This document shows, one piece after another, positions 1 through 13,979 of a DNA stretch of 64,000 nucleotides. Every line of letters begins with the position of its first letter. The stretch's first letter is position 1. Both the position numbers and the translations under genes were made by a program. The DNA comes from Microglena sp. YARC (lineage: Eukaryota > Chlorophyta > Chlorophyceae > Chlamydomonadales > Chlamydomonadaceae), in contig CM039465.1 in the NCBI GenBank assembly GCA_022414725.1, positions 18,540,786-18,604,785 of the forward strand, given 5' to 3'. Below the pieces are notes generated by a model. That model saw nothing but the letters and a program-made list of their open reading frames with translations, was not told the origin of the DNA and made no database searches.

Positions 1-3000
1 TACAAACATATGTGTGTGTTAAACCCTACAGTGTTTGTGTAGGCTCGTCTGGATAGTGTGTGTGGTGTGGAGGCCGTATGCACTATGGTGATCGATGTGT
101 GTTGCATGTGTGTGTGGTTATGTGTGTGTGATATGTGTGCTTAGGGTGGAGTGTGTGTGTAATGAATAACAGTTGGTGCTTGAGTTATAAAATAGATTGT
201 GTTGTGAGGGTCGGTTGTGTGATGTGTGTGTGTGATGTGGTTAAGTGTGGTGAGTGGAGTTGTGTATATGCACTATATGTGTGTGATGTGTGGTGTGAGA
301 GTGTGTTTCGTTGTATCTGTGTGTGATTGTGTGGCTGTGAGATGTGTGTGTGTGTTGGTGTGAGTGTGTTGGTGGAGAGTGTGTGTGTATATTGTGTGTG
401 TTGATTGTGTCGTGTTGAGAGTGGTGTGTGTATATGTGTGTGTGTGTGTGTATGGTGGTGGTGTGTATATGTTGTGTGGGATGTGTGTGTGAGAGTGTGT
501 GTGTGTGTGTGGTGTGATGTGTGTAGTTGAGAGTGTGTGTGTTTATGTGTGGTGTGTGTGGTGTGTGTGTGTGAGGTGTGGTGTGTAATGTGTGGTGTGT
601 GTGTGGTGTGAGAGTGTGTGTATTGTGTGTGTGGATGTGTGTGTGAAGAGTGTGTGTGTTGTGTGTGTGGTGTGTGTGTGAGAGTGTGGTGTATATGTGG
701 GTGTGGGAATGTGTGTGTGACGAGTGTGTGTGTTCTGTGTGGTGTGATGTGTGTGTGTGATTGTGCTGATGTATATGTGTGTGTGTGTGTGTGGTGGAGT
801 GTTGTTGTTATTATGTGTATGTGATGTGTGAGTGTGGAGTGTGTGGTGTAGTATGCTGTGTGTGATGTTGTGTGATGAGTGTGTGTGTATGTATCATGTG
901 TGTGATTAGGATGTGTGATGAAGATGAGTGTGTGGTTATATGTAACTGTGTGTGTGATGTGTGTGCGTGAGACGTGTGTGTCGGTTATGGTTAGTGTGTG
1001 GATTGTCGTGTGTGGAGAGTGTTGTGTAAAGTATGTTTTCGATCGTGTATGTGTGTGGAGAGTGTGTAGGTGGTATAGTGTGTGTGATGTGTGTGTGAGC
1101 AGTGTTGGTGTTGTATATTGCTTGTGTAGTTGATTGTTTGTGGTGCGAGTTGTGGGTGTTATGTGTGTGGTGATGTTGTTGTGTTGTGTGGGTAATATGT
1201 GTCTGTGATGCATGTGTGTGAGAGTGATGTGTGGCTATAATGTGTGTGTGATGTGTGTGTGAGAGGCTGTGTGCTGTATATGTGATGTAGTTGATGTGTG
1301 ATGTGAGAGTGGTGTGGGTGTTATGTTGTGGTGTGGTGTTGTGTTGTTGAGAGTGGGTGTGGTGTATGATGTGGTGTGTGATGTGTGTGGTGAGAGTGTG
1401 TTGTGTATTGTGTGTGTGTGTTGTGTGTGTGTGTGAGAGTGTGGTGTGTATTGTGTGTGTGTGTGTGTGTGAGAGTGTGGCTGTGTTTGTGGTGGGTGAT
1501 GTGTGGTGTGAGAGTGGTGTGTGGTAATCTGTTGTGTGTGATGGTGTGTTGAGAGTGTGTGTGTATATGTGTGTGTGAGTGGTGTGAGAGTGTGTGTGAG
1601 AGTGGTGTGTGATGTGTGGTGTAGAGTGTGACTGTGTATATGTTGTGTGATAGTGTGTGTAGAGAGTGTGTGTGTAATATGATGTGTGTGCAATGTGTGG
1701 TGTGAGAGTGTGTGGTGTATTAATGATGTGTGTGATTGTGGTGAGAGTGTGTTGTGTATACTAGTGTGTTGTGATTGTGTGTGTGAGATGTGTGTGTAAT
1801 ATGTGTGTGGATGTGTGTGTGAGAGTGTGTGTGTATATGTGTGTCGATGAGCTGTGTGTGAGAGTGTGTGTGTATATGTGTGATCGGTGATTGTGTGTGA
1901 GAGGGGTGTGTGTGTATATGTTGGTGTGTGTGTGTGGTGAAGAGTGTGTGAATGTATATGTGTGTGTGATGTGCCTGTGTGAGAGGTGTGTGTTATATGT
2001 GTGTGGTGATGTGCCTGTGCACGAAGCTGTGTGTGAGAGTGTGTGTGTGTGATGTGCCTCCTGTGAGAGTGGTGTGTGCTATATGGTGTGTAGGATGTGT
2101 GTGTGAGAGGAGTGGTGTGGTAAATATGTTGTGTGGAGATGGTGTGGTGAGAGATGTTGTGTGTATAATGTGTGTGTGATGTGTGTGTGCAGAGTAGTGG
2201 GGGGCGTGGGTTCCGGGGGTTATGTTTTGGTGTATATGCTATGGTGCGATTGGTGTGAGAGGTGGTGTGTATTAAATACGCTTGGTGTTGATTGTGTTGG
2301 TGTGAGAGTAGTGTGTGTATTATGTTGTGTGTGATGTGTGTGTGAGAGTTGTGTGTGAATAATTGTTGTGTGTGATGTGTGTGTGAGAGTGTTGTGTGTA
2401 TAATATGTGTCGTTATGTATTGTGTGATGTTGGTGTGAGAGTGTGATTGTATATGTTATGTGTGATGTGTTGTGTGAAGTGTGGTGTGTTATTACTGTGG
2501 TGGTGTGATGTGTGTGTGAGAGCTGTGTGTATATATTGTGATGTGTGGATGTGTGGTGTGAGAGTGTGTTGGTTATATGTGTCTGTGATGTTGTGGTGCG
2601 AGTGATGTGGTGTAATATGTGGTGTGTGATGTGTAAGTGTGCAGGTGAGTGTGGTGTAAATAATTGTGGTGTGAAATGTGTGTGATGAGAGTGTGTGTGT
2701 TCATTTGTTGTGTGTTGATGATTTTGTGTGAAGAAGTGTGCTGTGAATAAAGTTGTGTGTGTGTATGTGGTGTTGCGAGACGTTCGTGTGGTGTATATGT
2801 TGTGTTGATGGTGTGTTCGTGAGATCGTGTGTGTGTATAATGTGTGATGATGGATGTGGCTGTGTGAGAAGTGTGTGTGTTATTGTGTGGAGTGTTGATG
2901 TGTGTGTAGAGTTGTAGTGTATTATGTTGTGGTGTGTGTGGTGTGTGAAGAGTGTGTGTGTATATGTGTGTGCTGATGTGTGTAAGTGAAAGAGTGTAAG

Positions 3001-5500
3001 TTGGGTATATTTTTCCTGATGTGTGTGATCGTGTGTTTGTTACTCGCGACGTGGTGTTGTTGCGGTTTGGCTGTGTATGATAATATGTGTGTGTGTGTGT
3101 CGTGTGAGAGGTGTGTGTATAATATTTTGTCGAATGCTGTGACTGTGTGTGTGAAGAGTGTGGTGTGTATATGAGTGTGTGATGTGTGTGTGAGAGGTGT
3201 GTCGTATATATATGTGATGTGCTGATGTGTGTATGAAGTGTGTGGCTGTATATATGTGTGGTGTGATTGTGTGTGGAGAGTGATGTGTGTATATGTGTGT
3301 GTGATGTGTGTGCTGAGCAGAGTTGTGTGTGTTACATAACCTGTGTCGTGGATTGGTGTCTGGAGTGTGTGATGTGTATGAGTCACCTTATATGTGTGTT
3401 GTGATTGTGTGTCCGATGAGAGTGTGTGTGATAATAATGTGCTGGAGTGTGCTGTGGTGTGAGAGGTGTGTGTACATAAATGTGTGTGATGGTGTGGTGT
3501 TGAAGTGTGTGTTGTAATAAATCCAGGTGGTGTGGGATGTCGTGTGTGAGAAACGCTGTGTGTGTATTGTGTGTGTGATCTGTTTGTGTAAGCTAGATGT
3601 GTGTTGTTAATCTTCGATGCTGTTTGTGATGATGTGTCGCTGCTGAGAGGTGTTGTGTATAAATAATTGTGTGTGGTGATGTTTGAATGTGGTAAGTTGG
3701 AGTGTCCACAAAGTGTAGTACAAAATCGTGTGTGATGTAGTGTGTGAGAGTAGTGGTGCTGTAAATAATGCGTTGTGGGTTTGTGGATAGTTGTGTGTGA
3801 GAGTTGTGGTGGGCTTCGGTGTATACACAATAGCTGTGTGTGATGTGTGCACGTTTAAGAGTGTGTGTGTATCATGTGTGTTGTGATGTGATGAGGTGTG
3901 AGAGTGTGTGTACGTAATTCATGTATGTGGTGTGAATCGTGTGTTGTGGAGGGGAGTGTGTGTGTATCACATGCCTGTGTGTTGATGTGTGCTGTGACGC
4001 GGGTATGTGTTGGTATATGACTCGTAGTTGTTTGGGGGGCGGGATGACGTGTGTGTGAGAGTGTGTGTGTAATTGTGTGTGTGATGTTGTGTAAGTGAGA
4101 GTGTGGTGTGCTATATTTGTGTTGTTATGTGTGGTTGAGTGAGAGAGTGTTCGTGTGTATTGTGTGTAATAGTGTTTGTGTGAGAGTGTGTGTGTATATG
4201 GTGTGTGTGATGTGTGTGTTGTGAGAGTGTGTGTGTATAATGTGTGTGTGATGTATGTGTGTGAGAAGTGTGTTGTGCTATATGTGTGTAGGTTGATAGT
4301 GTGGTGTGACGAGTGTGTTCGTATAAATGTGTTGTCCGATGTGTGTGTGCAGAAGTGTGTGTGTATATGTGTCGGATGTGATGGCTGTGTGGTGGACGGT
4401 GTGTGATTGGTGTTCAATATATGTTGTGAGTGTGAATGTGTCGTGGAGGAGTGTGGATGTGTAATCAATGTGTGTGTGATGTGATGTGTCCTGATGAGTT
4501 GGTAGTGTTCAATATGTGCCTGCGCTGGTGTGCAGGCTGTGTGTGTGGAGTGGTGTGTGATTCATGTATGCTGTGTGAATGTGTGTCGAGCTTGTCGAAG
4601 GAGCGAGTGTTGTGTGAGAGTGATGGTGTGTTGATGTGTGACTGTTATGTGAGAGTTGGTGTGTGTGTCCACAATGATTGGTGTGTGATTGTGTGTGTCG
4701 AATTGTGTGTGTATATGATGTGTGTGCTGTTTGTGAGAGTGTGTGTGTATCCTATCAGTGTGTGTGATGTGTGTCGGTTGAACGAGTCGCTGTGTGGTTA
4801 TATGTGTGTGTGATGTTGGGTGTGAATGAGAGTCCGTGTGTGAATTTAAATGTAGTCGTTGACTTGATCGTCGCTGTGTTGTAGAGTGTAGTGTAGGTTA
4901 ACTAAATCCTGTTTGTGTGATAATTGTGTGGAGAGTGTGTGTGTGAATATGTGTGGTGTTGAGTCGTGTGTGTTGAGAGTGTGTGTGTATATGTGTGTGT
5001 GACTGTTGGTTTTAGAATGAGAGTGTGTGTGTATACCCTTGTGGGTGTGATGTGTGTGTGGAGAGTGTTGGTGTATAATTAAATGTCCGTGTCGATTTGA
5101 TTGTTGTGTAACGTTAGAGAGTGTGTGGGTGTTATTATCCGAATATTTCTGTGGTTTGGTGGTGATGTGTGTGTGAGAGTGTGTGGTGTATATGGCATGT
5201 CCGTTGGCGCATCGATGCCTTGTGGGTGTGAAGACGTGATGGTGTGGAGGTAGTATACTTATGGTGTGTGTGAGTGTGGTGTGCAGGTGTGTGTGTATAT
5301 GTGGTACAGTAGTGATGCTGTGTGTGAGAGTGTGTGTGTATAATCGTGTGTGTGATGTGTGTAAAGCACGTGACGAAGGGTGTGTGGTACGTAATTGTGT
5401 GTGTTAGATAGTGTGTCCGCTGACACTGAGTGTGGTGTTGATAAACTCATGTGACTCGCGTGTGATGGATGCAGTGCGCTGTTGGAGGTGTGTGTGTATA
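1..5500. repeat. GT-rich degenerate minisatellite
   Basis: Almost the whole stretch is built from a degenerate unit of roughly 35 bp: a GTGTGTGATGTGTGTGTGAG part, then AGTGTGTGTGTATAT. Units differ mainly by single-base indels, as in diverged satellite DNA or uncorrected long-read sequence. Long open frames here, rich in His/Thr on one strand and Cys/Val on the other, only reflect the repeat. I see no gene. The array runs into the assembly gap, so its true length is unknown. Confidence 0.9.
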
Positions 5501-6500
5501 NNNNNNNNNNNNNNNNNNNNNNNNNNNNNNNNNNNNNNNNNNNNNNNNNNNNNNNNNNNNNNNNNNNNNNNNNNNNNNNNNNNNNNNNNNNNNNNNNNNN
5601 NNNNNNNNNNNNNNNNNNNNNNNNNNNNNNNNNNNNNNNNNNNNNNNNNNNNNNNNNNNNNNNNNNNNNNNNNNNNNNNNNNNNNNNNNNNNNNNNNNNN
5701 NNNNNNNNNNNNNNNNNNNNNNNNNNNNNNNNNNNNNNNNNNNNNNNNNNNNNNNNNNNNNNNNNNNNNNNNNNNNNNNNNNNNNNNNNNNNNNNNNNNN
5801 NNNNNNNNNNNNNNNNNNNNNNNNNNNNNNNNNNNNNNNNNNNNNNNNNNNNNNNNNNNNNNNNNNNNNNNNNNNNNNNNNNNNNNNNNNNNNNNNNNNN
5901 NNNNNNNNNNNNNNNNNNNNNNNNNNNNNNNNNNNNNNNNNNNNNNNNNNNNNNNNNNNNNNNNNNNNNNNNNNNNNNNNNNNNNNNNNNNNNNNNNNNN
6001 NNNNNNNNNNNNNNNNNNNNNNNNNNNNNNNNNNNNNNNNNNNNNNNNNNNNNNNNNNNNNNNNNNNNNNNNNNNNNNNNNNNNNNNNNNNNNNNNNNNN
6101 NNNNNNNNNNNNNNNNNNNNNNNNNNNNNNNNNNNNNNNNNNNNNNNNNNNNNNNNNNNNNNNNNNNNNNNNNNNNNNNNNNNNNNNNNNNNNNNNNNNN
6201 NNNNNNNNNNNNNNNNNNNNNNNNNNNNNNNNNNNNNNNNNNNNNNNNNNNNNNNNNNNNNNNNNNNNNNNNNNNNNNNNNNNNNNNNNNNNNNNNNNNN
6301 NNNNNNNNNNNNNNNNNNNNNNNNNNNNNNNNNNNNNNNNNNNNNNNNNNNNNNNNNNNNNNNNNNNNNNNNNNNNNNNNNNNNNNNNNNNNNNNNNNNN
6401 NNNNNNNNNNNNNNNNNNNNNNNNNNNNNNNNNNNNNNNNNNNNNNNNNNNNNNNNNNNNNNNNNNNNNNNNNNNNNNNNNNNNNNNNNNNNNNNNNNNN
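5501..6500. other. Assembly gap, exactly 1000 N
   Basis: Exactly 1000 unknown bases separate the GT-rich array from unrelated sequence. The round length suggests a scaffolding placeholder rather than a measured gap. The two flanks may not be as close as drawn. Confidence 0.97.
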
Positions 6501-7478
6501 TGAAACTGACATCAACAAATAGTCCAAATGACGGGGGGTGACAAGTAGTTTCGTGCTAGTGGCATGCACAGCACCATAAGTTTGTTTACGTTTCTATTTA
6601 TTTATTTATTTTTTTTATTGAAAGGAATTTCGACGCCCAGGTGGTGGGGCCTCCCGACACAGACCAGGGGCACAGTCGGCGCACTGATATCCACTTTCGA
6701 ATCGCTGTTGCCACTCCTATGTCGCGGTATACTACTAAGGACACGGAGTGCCTTAAATGGCATCTTGAAATCGATGGCCAATAAGGGCACTCGTGTCCTA
6801 GTAGTACAGCTGACAATGACACCCGGGAAAGGAGAACAGTTATTACCCAAGAAGGTTCCAGCTAAATCCACAGCCAAGCTTGTTATTCGGCTATGGTCCT
6901 ACGCTTGGCAACTTAGTACTTGATCAGACCCGGCAACGCCGCCTAGTGTACAAGCGACTTCTGCTGAGGATCGAACCCCCACCCCCTCGCCCCGAGTCAG
7001 GCATTATTGTCAGAGAAGTACGCTACTAGGGCGAGTGCCCTTATTGGTGCATGCTTGGAGTAGGTCCGCACGTCTTATTGGACAATATGAGTAGGCGCAC
7101 TTAGCGTGGTTCCCAAGATGGTTGCGCTGTGGAAGGCGGACGGCGAGGATTTGGCCTGCTCCAAGCTGCCCATTATGGTGGGGACCCATGCCAATGGAAA
7201 ATGTAGATTCACGTACCGGACGAACACTGGAAGGTTCCACTGAATAAAGTGTCTTTCAACATAAGGGTATGGTTTGTACGTATCATGTTTACTTTATACC
7301 ATTTGTTTAGAGATTGGTGTGCTTCAAAGTCACAATGTTGGGCATTAGCTACCTGAGGCGCTTAGCAACTGAAGGCACGTGAGGCTTGCTGGTGAATGTT
7401 TCCCCATGAATGTGTTTTCGACCGACAATACACAAATGTCTGTTATCCTGACAGCTATCTTGTCGCATGCGTGCTTGC
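6501..7478. other. No gene seen; contains a 25-27 bp inverted repeat
   Basis: No coding region is convincing. The segment at 6778-6804 is nearly the reverse complement of 7023-7047 (core CTACTAGG...GAGTGCCCTTATTGG), with about 220 bp between them. A weaker partial copy lies near 6733-6757. This could be the edge of a small inverted-repeat element, but I found no target duplication. Confidence 0.4.
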
Positions 7479-7687
7479 CAGGGTACTACATTTCTGTCAT
7501 ATGGTCCAGGCGCTTAAAGCCGCACCAAAACGTCAAATTGCTCAGCGCTTCCTAGTGGCAAAAAAGCACAAAACTGCGCGCTGCGCCCACAGAGGGTTGG
7601 AAAAACTGCGGCGAGAACACGCAAGTGGGGCTCAAAAAAAGCGTGCGGCGAAACACGAGCTGCCGCGCGCGCACTTTGTAGTACCTG
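7479..7687 (-). mobile_element. hAT-type MITE, family B, degraded copy
   Basis: The ends are CAGGGTACTACA on the left and the complement of CAGGTACTACAAAG on the right. This fits a terminal inverted repeat of the hAT YARNG type. The interior (a TTTTTGAGCCCCACTTGCG block and a CTGTGGGCGCAGCGCGCAG block on the minus strand) is homologous to the intact element at 26890-27073, in opposite orientation. The flanking 8-mers GTGCTTGC and GTGCTGCT match only partly, so the insertion is old. It encodes no protein and would depend on a transposase in trans. Confidence 0.6.
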
Positions 7688-9432
7688 GTGCTGCTGCTTG
7701 TTATCGCTGTTAGAGCGTTGCGAAGCTTTCGTAAGCATCTGAATACCTGTTGGCCAGCAAGTGTTCTATAAGTAAAGTCTGAGTTTCCTTTTCGTGTAAC
7801 ACTAATCAACTTAAGCAATCGGACGAGGTAGAGCGCTCTGCCCCGTCTCGGCATCCGACTTCTTCTATCAACAAACATTTGTATATCGATACATACATAC
7901 ATACTTATTGCTTTTTTTCAATACATTCGAACTTCCGATGTAACACTTTTCTCGCTGCCATTTTCCTTCTTAGCATTTCGCGTAGCATATTTCGCATTCT
8001 CATGCGTCTCGCGCAATCGAATGCTTCCACCTGCCTCCTGTTCCAAGCAGTTTCCAGTCACTACTTCCGAAACAGCAACCAAACAAGGAAGCTCATGCTT
8101 TCGCACTGAGGCCAATGCTGGCTAATCGTAAGTCGAGGGCCCGTCTACAACAATCTGACGCGAACTCGCAGGCAACTGTCTGTGGGTCGCAAGGGTGGTA
8201 GACACGGTTTACTTTGGTGACGCTGCACCTCTGGAACCCGGAAAGTATGCACTACCGGACAGAAATGCGCCATCTCCCTGGTTCCCACAGGGGGGGGATG
8301 CGAAGCCGCAACATGCCCGGCGCATCTTGGTCCCGCTGCCAGGAGCGGAAGGCTCCATGCGATCGAGAAACTAACCTACGGAATCCCTTTTCCCCCATGC
8401 AGGAGACTCCAGGACAGAAGCCCTGCTTCTTTCAAATCGGGGAACGGCTTGGCCAGGGTCAACCATATGAAACTGGAGGCCAACCCTGGGGCTTAACGCA
8501 CTCTTATGTGCCGACGCCTTGAACCAACCACTCTTCGCGCGCCAATTCAATCATGGACCGCTGCTAACTTTCTGCCAGTTTTTCAAATCCACTCGACAAT
8601 ACCAATTTTTCCCCTACTTTTTTTAAGAAAAACACCCCCGCCGCAAACCCAGCGCTCTGTTACCAGCCACGCAACCGACTTTATAGCCAGGAGAACGGAA
8701 GCACAGGTTGTCCCCCAATCTGGCGAGCCTCAAAAAGCTTACTACGCGGAATCAGATTTAACGCAGGGATAGTAAGGAGTCCATGCGCTCCTCTCCCACG
8801 CCATTTTCCTCCAGTGTGCCTCCCGCTATCCTAGCACCGACCCCTGAATGCTCACTCAACACCGCTGCTCATCTCTCTGACGGCTGCTCTCTTCCTACTC
8901 AACTTCTGCTCAACAAGCAACAATGCCCCTTTCTGCTGTTCTATCCTAACATAACCATAAACCATAACGATGGTCACGCCATAAACGGTGGCTGCCAAAA
9001 TCTCACTCCCCGATCAGCCTCATGCTCACACAAGTCCCTCCGAGCTAACCTATCAAACTCATAGGAGCTACGATCTTACCTGCCTACCAACATACCATCA
9101 ATAATATATTATCATAACAGTAGAACTTTAACATGTAATGTAATGTAATGTTAATGTAATGTAATCACATCACCTGGACCGTTCATAATGGCCGCCGACA
9201 ACAACGATTCATGATTCCCTCGAGAGACTGCTGTCCCGTTGCGCTAGCCTGCCCGCTGTCAGCTGATCATATATGGGCAACCATCACCTTTAACTCTAGA
9301 GATGTAGAACCCACGTCCCTTCTCGACCAGCGACAGAGCCCCTTTAATCTCATCTTATGCCCTCCTGGTTTACCTAGCCGAACACTCATCTGTTTTTTTC
9401 CCCTTTCTCCAACTTGCCTCAGATCCATCACT
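7688..9432. other. Unassigned sequence; no convincing gene
   Basis: Short frames occur but none has recognisable domains or good splice context. A small GTAAT-type microsatellite lies at 9135-9165. Base composition becomes C- and A-rich from about 8200, like the LINE downstream, so this may be its 5' region. A short ATG frame at 9433 (MEGQGGLDPFKSLSGL...) stops where the minisatellite begins. Confidence 0.4.
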
Positions 9433-9489
9433 ATGGAAGGCCAAGGCGGCTTGGACCCCTTCAAAAGCCTGAGTGGACTTGAGTACTTT

Positions 9490-10470
9490 CCAGGTAAACG
9501 GAAAGTCTTACCACCCCCAACCTATGCCTCTCCCTGAGTCTAACCACCACCCAAACCTATGCATCTACCCCGGAGTCCCCTACCACCCCCACCTATGCCT
9601 CTACCTGAGTCTAGCACCCCCCAAACCTTGCCTCTACCCTGAGTCCTACCCAACCCCAACCTTGCCTCTAGAGAGAGATCCTGAGTCTACCACCCCCAAA
9701 CACTATGCCTCTACCCTGAGTCTACCACCCCGACCCAATGCCTCCACCCTGAGTCTACCACACCCACCCCATGCCTCTAGCCGCTGAGTCTAACCACCCC
9801 CGGCCTATGCCTCTACTGAGTCTACCACCCCCTCCCTGGTGCCCTCTACCCTGAGTCTACCGCACCCCCAACCGATGCCTCTACCGCTGAGTCTAGACCA
9901 CCCCCACCCTAATGCCTCTACCTGGTCTCCCCCCACCCTATGCCTCTACCCTGGAGTCACCACCTCCCACCCTATGCCTCTACCCGAGTCCTACCACCCC
10001 CACCCTAGTGCCTCTACCCCGAGTCTAACGCACCAACGCCACCCTAACTGCCTCTACCGAGTCTACCACCCCACCCTATGCTCTACCCGGAGCTCACCCC
10101 CACCACTATGCTCTACCCCTAGTCCCAACGGCCCACCCTAAATGCTCTACCCCCGAAGTCTACCACCCACCCTAATTGCCTCTACCCCGAGTCTACCACC
10201 CCGCCACCCTATGCCTCTACCCACGAGTCAACCACCCCACCCTGAATGCCTCTAGACCCCAGAGTCTACCACCCACCCTATGCCTCTAGCCCCGAGTCTA
10301 CCACCCCGCGACCCTATGCCCTCTTACCCCGAGTCTACCTGCCGCCACCTATGCCTCTAACCCCGAGTCTACCACCTGTCCACCTTAATGCCTCTACCTT
10401 GAGTCCTACCACCCCCCAACGCCCTAGCCTGTCCCTGAGTCTACCACCCCCAACCTATGCCGCTGTGGTT
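9490..10470. repeat. About 30-bp C-rich minisatellite
   Basis: Roughly thirty tandem copies of a unit with the core CTACCACCCCCACCCTATGC followed by CTCTACCCTGAGT. Unit length varies by 1-4 bp, so no frame stays open. It lies upstream of the LINE coding remnants and may be part of the 5' region of that element, but nothing proves this. Confidence 0.85.
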
Positions 10471-10539
10471 CCACCCCAAAACAACCCCCAGCTACCACCC
10501 CAAACCTATTGTCTCAACAGAGGGACTTCCTGCCGCTAA

Positions 10540-13500
10540 TCTATGCCTGTATCAAGAGCCTCCTCCCCATATCTCCGCAAGAATGAACGTACCATGAAGG
10601 CCCTACCCCGCCCTCCACGATCAACCCCCTGGCACGCGAACACCCCCTTACCAATCCCACTCCAAACCCAATCCAAATCCTATAAGGACCCCCTCATAAA
10701 AGCTGGAAGTAAAGCAAAAAGGAAGTACCTGTGGACAACAGCCACTTCACCCTTTCTGGCCAATGCCGGTAACAGCCCACGCGCACTGGAGGATTCTGGC
10801 TCTCACATAAAACAATGGTTGTAAAGCGCCCGACCCCAGTTCCAACGGTCTCCGCAAGACCTAAGTCAGACAGTGGAACTTCGACAACTTTTGGTATGAG
10901 GGTGGGACACCCACGCCTTCTTGACAGGAAATCCAGAACTCCCCCCATGAACTCCCATACTGTCCAACTTGAGGGGGTTCCTAAAGCCTGGATTCGTACG
11001 CAGCGGGCCTGCTCCAACTATCAGCGGACTACCACAACTCCGACTACATTCCTCAACGTCCTCAACAAGCTCATAGGAGGAGGACATTGCCCAACCAATA
11101 TCAATGCAAACCGATTGTCAACTAGTTGGGATTAAACCCGCGGCAAGTCCCATGACTTCCCGCCACTACCTGCGTCACAGTGCAAGCTGAAGTCTGAGAG
11201 ATTCGGCAACTTCGTTCAATCAGCATCCACAAAGCCTTGCAGGTTTCGCGGTCCCTCGGACAAGAGAGACAGATTGGTCAGGGAGCCCCCCTTAAGCTTT
11301 AGTCACAACCCTCGGACTTGCCTTCCGCCGTGAGAGTTAGGGTCGCCACTATCTCTCTCGGGACTATGTGGACACAGGGGGGGACAACCGCAGACCTGAA
11401 GAACAACGTCAGGTTGTGCATGAGAGCCCCCTCGTTCTTGGTCCTGGTCTTCCCACCCTTAATCATAGCATGGCCCTATACGCCAAAAGCCTTCCATCAC
11501 AAGGGCAACGCAACCCCACTGATACTCCCAGCCCCGAGAACACTCAAGAGGACAGGAGGAAGAAGGAACCTTTGCCTGAGGTCTGAGAACCTTGAGCTCC
11601 TCCCAAAGCTAAGAACAAAACAGGGGGGAAGTTGGCATGGGACCTCCACTTTCCTCTTCTCGAGCCCCACTACGGTGGTCAAGAACCTCAGAGGGGCCAC
11701 ATACACCCCATCCTAGACCACCCACGCCACCCATCAATGAAGGATGCGGAACTACGCAATGAGGATCATGTTCTTCGAAGGACCTTGAGCTCCTCCTCCC
11801 TGCCCATGGATACCCCTTGAACTCAGTTCCCTCTACACCTGCTAGCCCTCACTGAGGTTTGTGCAGAGGGCCATGATGTTCTCCGCCACCTCTCTTCTTC
11901 AGTTGTTTGAAAGCTTCAAACGTAGGCTACAACAAAAGGCAATGGCCTGACTGCGTCAACATTGTAACTGCGAGAATGACGAGCACAAAGCAGAATTCGA
12001 ATGCGGGCTCTCCCCCGCATCCCACATCACCATAACCAGATTGTGGGAGATCTATTCTCACCGCCCCTGGAACCCCCAACCCGAGCCATCGAAGGTCTGT
12101 CAGCCTTAGGCTTGCCCCATGGGCAGCTCAATGGGACCTCAGCTCACCTGAATGCCATGCTCCAAGGCCAATGACCACCCAGCCTGAGACGTGGACAGTC
12201 AAGTGCTGGATGGCTGGGCCAAAAGAGAATTGGGAACCCCAAACTCACCAATAGCTTGAACGGCACGTCCGGCTCCCTGCCGTACAAAAATCATCCCACG
12301 GTGCACGCATCCAGACAATGGAGGAAACCAACCTCTCCCCTTGCACCACGTCTACAACCCCGGAGGGGGAATTCCCTACACCCTCTCACTACGAGGCACC
12401 AGTCCAGCAGGGCGGGGGTTATACGGCTTGCCCGTCCAAGTGCCCACCTTGGTGCGACGCCTTCCCTCTACCCTCGTCTATACCAAACACAACGGGGTCC
12501 AGCTACACCACAGAAATCGCTCGGAGATGCGAAATGAGTGGATTGATCTCATGCCGGATTGATGCAAGGAAAGTGTCCAGCCCAAGTACTCCACACGGTG
12601 ATGCAAGAATCCTCTCCCTCGTGGCAATTAGGGCGCTTGGTAAACTTCCGAACGTGGGAGGCCATGGATTCGGTTCCTGCCCAGTTTCTGAACTACAACA
12701 TCAAGTGAATGTCTTTACGTGGCCATGGTCATGGCCACCCTGATGCGAACCCTGCTGAGGCACCAACCTGCTGCGGAGGAGAGGAACCCTTGTAGGCCTC
12801 CCTCCAAGCCTCCTCCAGCTACAATGGATGAAGCTGTTGCCTCCCCAAGGCCTCTATACCCAACCCGAGGGGCCCAAACCCCATCTGCTGCCAACAGAAA
12901 AAGATGGAGGGGGGGGAAAAAAAACCCCCGCGAGCACCCTCCCACCCTCGGCAAGGGGGACCATGGCAAAACCAGGTAAATGACCCCTCCCACTAAAATC
13001 CAACCTACCCAAAACCCACGGTACAGCCCCAAACCAACTTCGCACCCACACCTAACCACTCTAGCACCCTCCTACCCAACCTTGTCCAAATTTCAAACCC
13101 CCTGGGCTGATTTACACATAAACACCTGCCACTTGCAAACACCCTGATGCTCACCTGCAAACACCCTTTGCCCAGTCTGCCCATGATAACCACCCATCTG
13201 CAACCCATCCGCACCCGTTTCAAACAACCCTGATCTTTGCTCCAGGACCCCCCCCACCCCCCTCCTTTCCCCCTCCCACCCGTGGCCTAGATGGCCCAGG
13301 GCTTACGACACCCCCATGGAGCAATGGCACCCAGCGTGGGAGGGGGAGGCTCCAGGAGATGAAGGACCTTGCAACCCTACAAGCCACGCCCTCCCCACCC
13401 ACTTGCAGCAGGGAATGCCAAACCTTCATGGAGAAAGCCAGGCACTGTCCAGCCTGGCTACTCTCCCTCATGATATCCGCACCCGCCTTATGCGATCTTT

Positions 13501-13640
13501 GCTTTTTAAAATCTTGGCGGAACGCCAAATAGTTTTAGAAGGATCTCTACCTGGTAATGGATATGATATAATGAGACCCCCTCTTGGCACCAGTCGATTT
13601 GTAATAGAGTGTACTACCCCCCAGTGACCACATCAGCCCT
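10540..13640 (+). pseudogene. Decayed 5' / ORF1-like region of the LINE
   Basis: C- and A-rich sequence broken into overlapping short plus-strand frames. Segments that read like protein include 11368-11586 (Pro/Glu/Arg-rich), 12719-12979 (ending in a basic stretch ANRKRWRGGKKNPRE) and 13316-13627. None matches a family I can name. Position upstream of the endonuclease, shared composition and a basic region make a nucleic-acid-binding ORF1 product possible. That is inference from position only. Confidence 0.35.
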
Positions 13641-13979
13641 ATGCCTACTCTCCCATCCAAAATAGTACCACTAAAGCCAATTAACTTGACTCTGTCCTGA
13701 TACCGTGGCACCCCCGCCCTTTGATTCGGAATCACATTCGGTTGGATTTGGTGGCTCCTTTGGGAACATCTTCCGTGGCTTACACTGATGGCCTACAGGC
13801 TGCCTAACAGAGAGGTGCCTCGGTGCACACGGCACACAAAAAATAAAGAACGTCTCCTGGCCCCCCTGTATTAGGGACAAACTTATTCAAAATACGGGAG
13901 AGACATTCATGGACCTGTCTCCAGCCCCCCATCGACCCGACATGTAGAGGGGAGGAAAGCGCACCCCCCCTCAGCAAAG

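Noticed and set aside
185..5500. Long open frames rich in His/Thr or Cys/Val in the GT-rich region
   Set aside because: They follow directly from GTGTGT/CACACA repeats, exist on both strands, and have no start context or domains.
8214..9064. Genes in the 8.2-9.1 kb region
   Set aside because: The three plus-strand frames have no domain, no consistent codon pattern and no splice evidence.
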